64,000 nt of DNA from Streptomyces sp. NBC_00271 (GTDB lineage: Bacteria; Actinomycetota; Actinomycetes; Streptomycetales; Streptomycetaceae), in the NCBI RefSeq assembly GCF_036178845.1, contig NZ_CP108070.1, positions 620,001 through 684,000 on the forward strand, written 5' to 3'. Within the stretch, counting starts at the first letter, position 1, and each line of letters starts with the position of its first letter. Made by a program: the position numbers and the translations under genes. Positions 61,424-64,000 of this stretch are shown piece by piece. The notes beneath the pieces are model-generated. The model was not told the DNA's origin. It did no database searches and worked only from the letters and a program-made list of their open reading frames with translations.

Positions 61424-62313
61424 CCACCCTGACCGCTTCGTTCGCCGGCCGCACCGTATTACGGGTCGGCTACGGCGCACTACAGCTCGAACGCCTGCAT
61501 GCTCGCCGCGACGAGGCGGTCGAACTGCTGCGCCGCGCGGTCGAGTTGGGCGTCGACCATGTGGACACCGCCGAGTTCTACGGCTTCGGTTTCGCCAACG
61601 ACGTGATCCGCGAGACGCTGCGCCCCGAGGACGGCGTCCTGGTGGTCACGAAGGTCGGCGCCGACCCCAACCCGGGCGGGCGGTTGCCCCTGCGTCTGGC
61701 GCAGCGGCCCGAGCAGCTGCGCGCCAGCGTCGAGGACAACCTGCGCAGCCTCGGCGTCGACCGGCTCCCGGTGGTCAACCTCCGCCGCCTGGACACCGGC
61801 CCCGGGCTGCGTCCCGAGGGTGACCAAGTGGTCGAACTCGACGACCAGCTCGCGGTGATGACCGCTCTGCGCGACGAGGGCAAGATCGGTGCGATCGGCC
61901 TGAGCAGCATCACCCTCGACGGCCTGCGCCGCGCCCTGCCGGCGGGCATCGCCTGCGTACAGAACGCGTACAGTCTCGTCTCCCGCGAGGACGAGGACAT
62001 GCTGCAGCTGTGTGCGACCGAGGGCATCGCCTGGGTGCCGTTCTTCCCACTCGGCGGGGCCTTCCCGGGTCTGCCCAAGGTCACCGAGGAGCCGGTGGTG
62101 CACGCCGTGGCCGAGTCCCTGGGCGTCGCACCCTCCCAGGTCGGCCTCGCCTGGCTACTGCACCACGCCCCGAACGTGCTGCTCATCCCCGGCACCGCCG
62201 ACGCCGCCCACCTCGAGGCCAACCTGGCGGCCGGCAAGATCACCTTCGACGCCGCGACCCTCGCCACCCTCGATGCCATCGAGTCTCGTTCCAACGAGCT
62301 CCCCATCGGCTGA
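61420..62313 (+). CDS. Aldo/keto reductase
   Basis: 297 aa. 'ELGVDHVDTAEFYGFGFAND' carries the catalytic Asp and Tyr, 'VLVVTKVGADP' the Lys, and 'LPVVNLRRLDTG' replaces the usual 'HxP' strand (Asn where His is normal), which is unusual. 'VQNAYSLVSRED', 'IAWVPFFPLGG' and 'VLLIPGTADAAHLEANL' (NADPH end) follow. It is translationally coupled to tetR and followed 114 bp later by a quinone oxidoreductase. Likely reduces a reactive carbonyl controlled by that TetR. Confidence 0.88.
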   Translation: MTTLTASFAGRTVLRVGYGALQLERLHARRDEAVELLRRAVELGVDHVDTAEFYGFGFANDVIRETLRPEDGVLVVTKVGADPNPGGRLPLRLAQRPEQLRASVEDNLRSLGVDRLPVVNLRRLDTGPGLRPEGDQVVELDDQLAVMTALRDEGKIGAIGLSSITLDGLRRALPAGIACVQNAYSLVSREDEDMLQLCATEGIAWVPFFPLGGAFPGLPKVTEEPVVHAVAESLGVAPSQVGLAWLLHHAPNVLLIPGTADAAHLEANLAAGKITFDAATLATLDAIESRSNELPIG

Positions 62314-62427
62314 CCGGAACCAACGGGCCCCGGGTCGCGACCACACGCCGGACACCCTGACGCAACTCCCTGACGCAACCCCGGCCGCACCGGGAAAACC
62401 TTCCTTGCCAGGCTCTGAGGACGGATC

Positions 62428-63447
62428 ATGAAGGCCATCATCTACCGCCACAACGGCGGCCCCGACGTGCTTCAACTCGTGGACCGTGACCTACCCACGC
62501 CCGGCCCCGGCGAGGTTCGCGTCCGGGTTGCCGTGTCCGGGGTCAACCCGACCGACTGGCAGGCGCGCTCCGGCGCCGGCCACCCCAAGCACTTCCTGGA
62601 GGTCACCCCGCACCTCGACGGCGCCGGCACGATCGACGCCGTCGGTGAGGGGATCGACCAGAGCCGGGTCGGTCAGCGGGTCTGGGTGTTCATGGCCGCT
62701 GCCGGGCGGCCCACCGGTACCGCCGCCGAGTTCACCGTCGTGCCCGCCGAGCGGGCCGTGCCGCTGCCCGACGAGGCCGGTTTCGACGTCGGCGCCTCAC
62801 TCGGCGTCCCCGCGCTCACCGCGCACCGCGCGCTCACCGTCGCCGAGGACGGGCCGCGCCGTCTGCGGCCCGGGGCGCTCGGCGGCAGGGTGGTGCTCGC
62901 CGCGGGCGGGGCCGGGGCGGTCGGGCACGCGGTGATCCAGCTCGCCCGATGGGCCGGCGCCACCGTGATCAGCACGATCAGCGGCCCGGAGAAGGCCCGG
63001 CTGGCCACCGCCGCCGGGGCCCACCACGTGATCAACTATCGCGAGGGCGACCCGGCCGCCGAGATCCGCGAGCTCGCCCCGGACGGCGTCGACATCGTCG
63101 CCGAGGTGGCGCTGGGCGCGAACCTCGCACTGGACCTGGCCGTGCTGCGGACGCGCGGCACGATCTCGACCTACGCCAACGACGGTGGCAAGCCGGTCGA
63201 ACTGGACGTGTTGCAGAACATGGTGCTGAACACACACTTCCAGTTCCTGGTGCTCTACACGGCCGGTCCGGAGGCGCGCGCCGCGGCCGCCGAGGACGTC
63301 GCCGCCGCAGTCCGGGACGGCGCCCTGCCTGTCGGTGAGGAGCACGGACTGCCGCTGGTCCGCTTTCCGCTCGAGCACACCGCCGACGCACACCGTGCGC
63401 TGGAGAGCGGCGCGGTCGGCAAGGTCCTGGTGGACGTCACATCGTGA
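62428..63447 (+). CDS. NADPH:quinone oxidoreductase-like MDR protein
   Basis: 339 aa. 'MKAIIYRHNGGPDVLQLVDR' and 'VRVRVAVSGVNPTDWQARSG' (GroES-like), 'GVPALTAHRALT', and nucleotide-binding 'VVLAAGGAGAVGHAVIQLAR' (A-x-G-x-V-G variant), 'AHHVINYREGDPA', ending 'HRALESGAVGKVLVDV'. No zinc ligands, so it is a quinone-reductase-type MDR. Third gene after tetR and the AKR. Confidence 0.9.
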   Translation: MKAIIYRHNGGPDVLQLVDRDLPTPGPGEVRVRVAVSGVNPTDWQARSGAGHPKHFLEVTPHLDGAGTIDAVGEGIDQSRVGQRVWVFMAAAGRPTGTAAEFTVVPAERAVPLPDEAGFDVGASLGVPALTAHRALTVAEDGPRRLRPGALGGRVVLAAGGAGAVGHAVIQLARWAGATVISTISGPEKARLATAAGAHHVINYREGDPAAEIRELAPDGVDIVAEVALGANLALDLAVLRTRGTISTYANDGGKPVELDVLQNMVLNTHFQFLVLYTAGPEARAAAAEDVAAAVRDGALPVGEEHGLPLVRFPLEHTADAHRALESGAVGKVLVDVTS

Positions 63448-63533
63448 CGTCCAGTCGGCCGCCGTGCGAACAAGGCGCCGGTCGCCAGCGGCACGGCGCG
63501 GCCGCAGGTATGTCGTGGAGCGGACGTGGTCGC

Positions 63534-63880
63534 TCACTCCCCTGCCACCCTGCGCCGCGTATCGGCCGTGTCGCCGGCCGGCGGTGAGGGCGCTGGGCCG
63601 GTGAAAGCACGCAGGGCCAGCTCGATCCTGATCTCCTCGCTGTCCAGGACCGCCTGCGGCCGACACAGGACGATGTCGTCGATGATGCGCTGGTCACGCA
63701 GGCGGATCAGGGCACTGCGTTTGACGCCGATCAGGGCGCGGCGCAGTTCACCCGGTGCGCACGCCGGGCCCCGTGTCAGGCGGTCCTGCGTCCTCGGCGG
63801 CGTACTGGCGCAGTTCGCCGCGGATGGCGTCGGTGGTCTCCACGGCGGCGAGCCAGCCATGTCATGGCCAGCACGGTCGC
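63534..63880 (-). pseudogene. Na+/H+ antiporter C-terminal remnant
   Basis: Minus strand: 'AAVETTDAIRGELRQYAAED' in one frame and then 'ELRRALIGVKRSALIRLRDQ' then 'RIIDDIVLCRPQAVLDSEEI' and 'RIELALRAF' in another, together the cytosolic tail of NhaP/CPA1-type antiporters. The membrane domain is missing and the frame is broken near 63750. Confidence 0.65.
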
Positions 63881-63962
63881 GAGAATTGCCGTGATGACTT
63901 CCGGGCCCCGCATTCGGCGGCACCGCCTTCCCGATGGGTCAGGCACCCCCTTGCCTGGTCGT

Positions 63963-64000
63963 TCAGCCCTGGGCGAGTTCCGCCAGGGCGTCGAGACGGG
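63963..64000 (-). CDS. Last codons of a gene running off the right edge
   Basis: On the minus strand, 'RLDALAELAQG' then TGA at 63963-63965. Only 11 codons are visible, so the product cannot be named. Confidence 0.35.
   Translation of the reverse strand, partial: RLDALAELAQG

Overview
This 64-kb window is high-GC, densely packed DNA of Streptomyces type. Evidence for that includes many GTG starts, 4-nt start/stop overlaps, an AfsA-type autoregulator synthase, Asp23/AmaP and RsbP/RsbQ stress modules, DUF6194 and many TetR and ECF regulators. It also holds many insertion-sequence scars and broken genes, as expected of an accessory or chromosome-arm region. No tRNA, rRNA or CRISPR array was seen.

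Layout. 0-6 kb: the end of an acyl-CoA dehydrogenase, a TetX-like monooxygenase divergent from a TetR regulator, and an MFS transporter divergent from a LysR regulator with a perfect palindrome between them. 6-14.5 kb: a nucleoside-kinase-like ATPase, then a scarred zone. An IS607-type element (serine recombinase plus frameshifted TnpB) splits a TetR gene, an aldo/keto reductase has its 5' part inverted, an ECF sigma gene has lost region 4, and a hydrolase ends in an IS5 relic. 15-18.4 kb: a cytochrome P450 divergent from an AfsA homologue, with two receptor-box-like palindromes and an extreme C-over-G strand skew. 18.6-24 kb: a VOC protein, CsbD, small conserved proteins, a broken serine hydrolase and a CYTH-CHAD protein. 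24-28 kb: an envelope-stress locus in which sigma factor, zinc-finger/Asp23 protein and Asp23 protein are divergent from an Asp23-DUF2273-Asp23-DUF6286-AmaP operon. 29-31.5 kb: an RsbQ/RsbP/STAS operon. 31.7-33.8 kb: a PlsC acyltransferase coupled to a LarA-like protein.

The centrepiece is 34.2-49.7 kb. It encodes a complete isonitrile-lipopeptide pathway (ScoA NRPS, ScoB ligase, ScoC carrier, ScoD FcoT-like thioesterase, ScoE non-haem iron isonitrile synthase). Added to it are a second ACP, a KAS-III enzyme, an Asp/Asn beta-hydroxylase, an MFS exporter and a FecCD-type metallophore importer. Opposite the importer lie a DJ-1/PfpI protein (the fold of isonitrile hydratases) and a 72-residue Cys-rich protein. 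At 50.6-56.1 kb follows a copper set: two PCuAC-like proteins, two Met/His-rich membrane proteins, an ECF sigma factor and a CopA-type ATPase. Together these suggest a metal (probably copper) economy based on an isonitrile chalkophore: synthesis, export, uptake, ligand destruction and intracellular handling. The functional link is inference.

56-64 kb: relics of a methyltransferase, an IS5 transposase, a quinone oxidoreductase and a Na+/H+ antiporter, and a PAP2 phosphatase of actinobacterial type. Intact TetR, Lrp, RBBP9-like hydrolase, TetR-aldo/keto reductase and quinone oxidoreductase genes lie between them.
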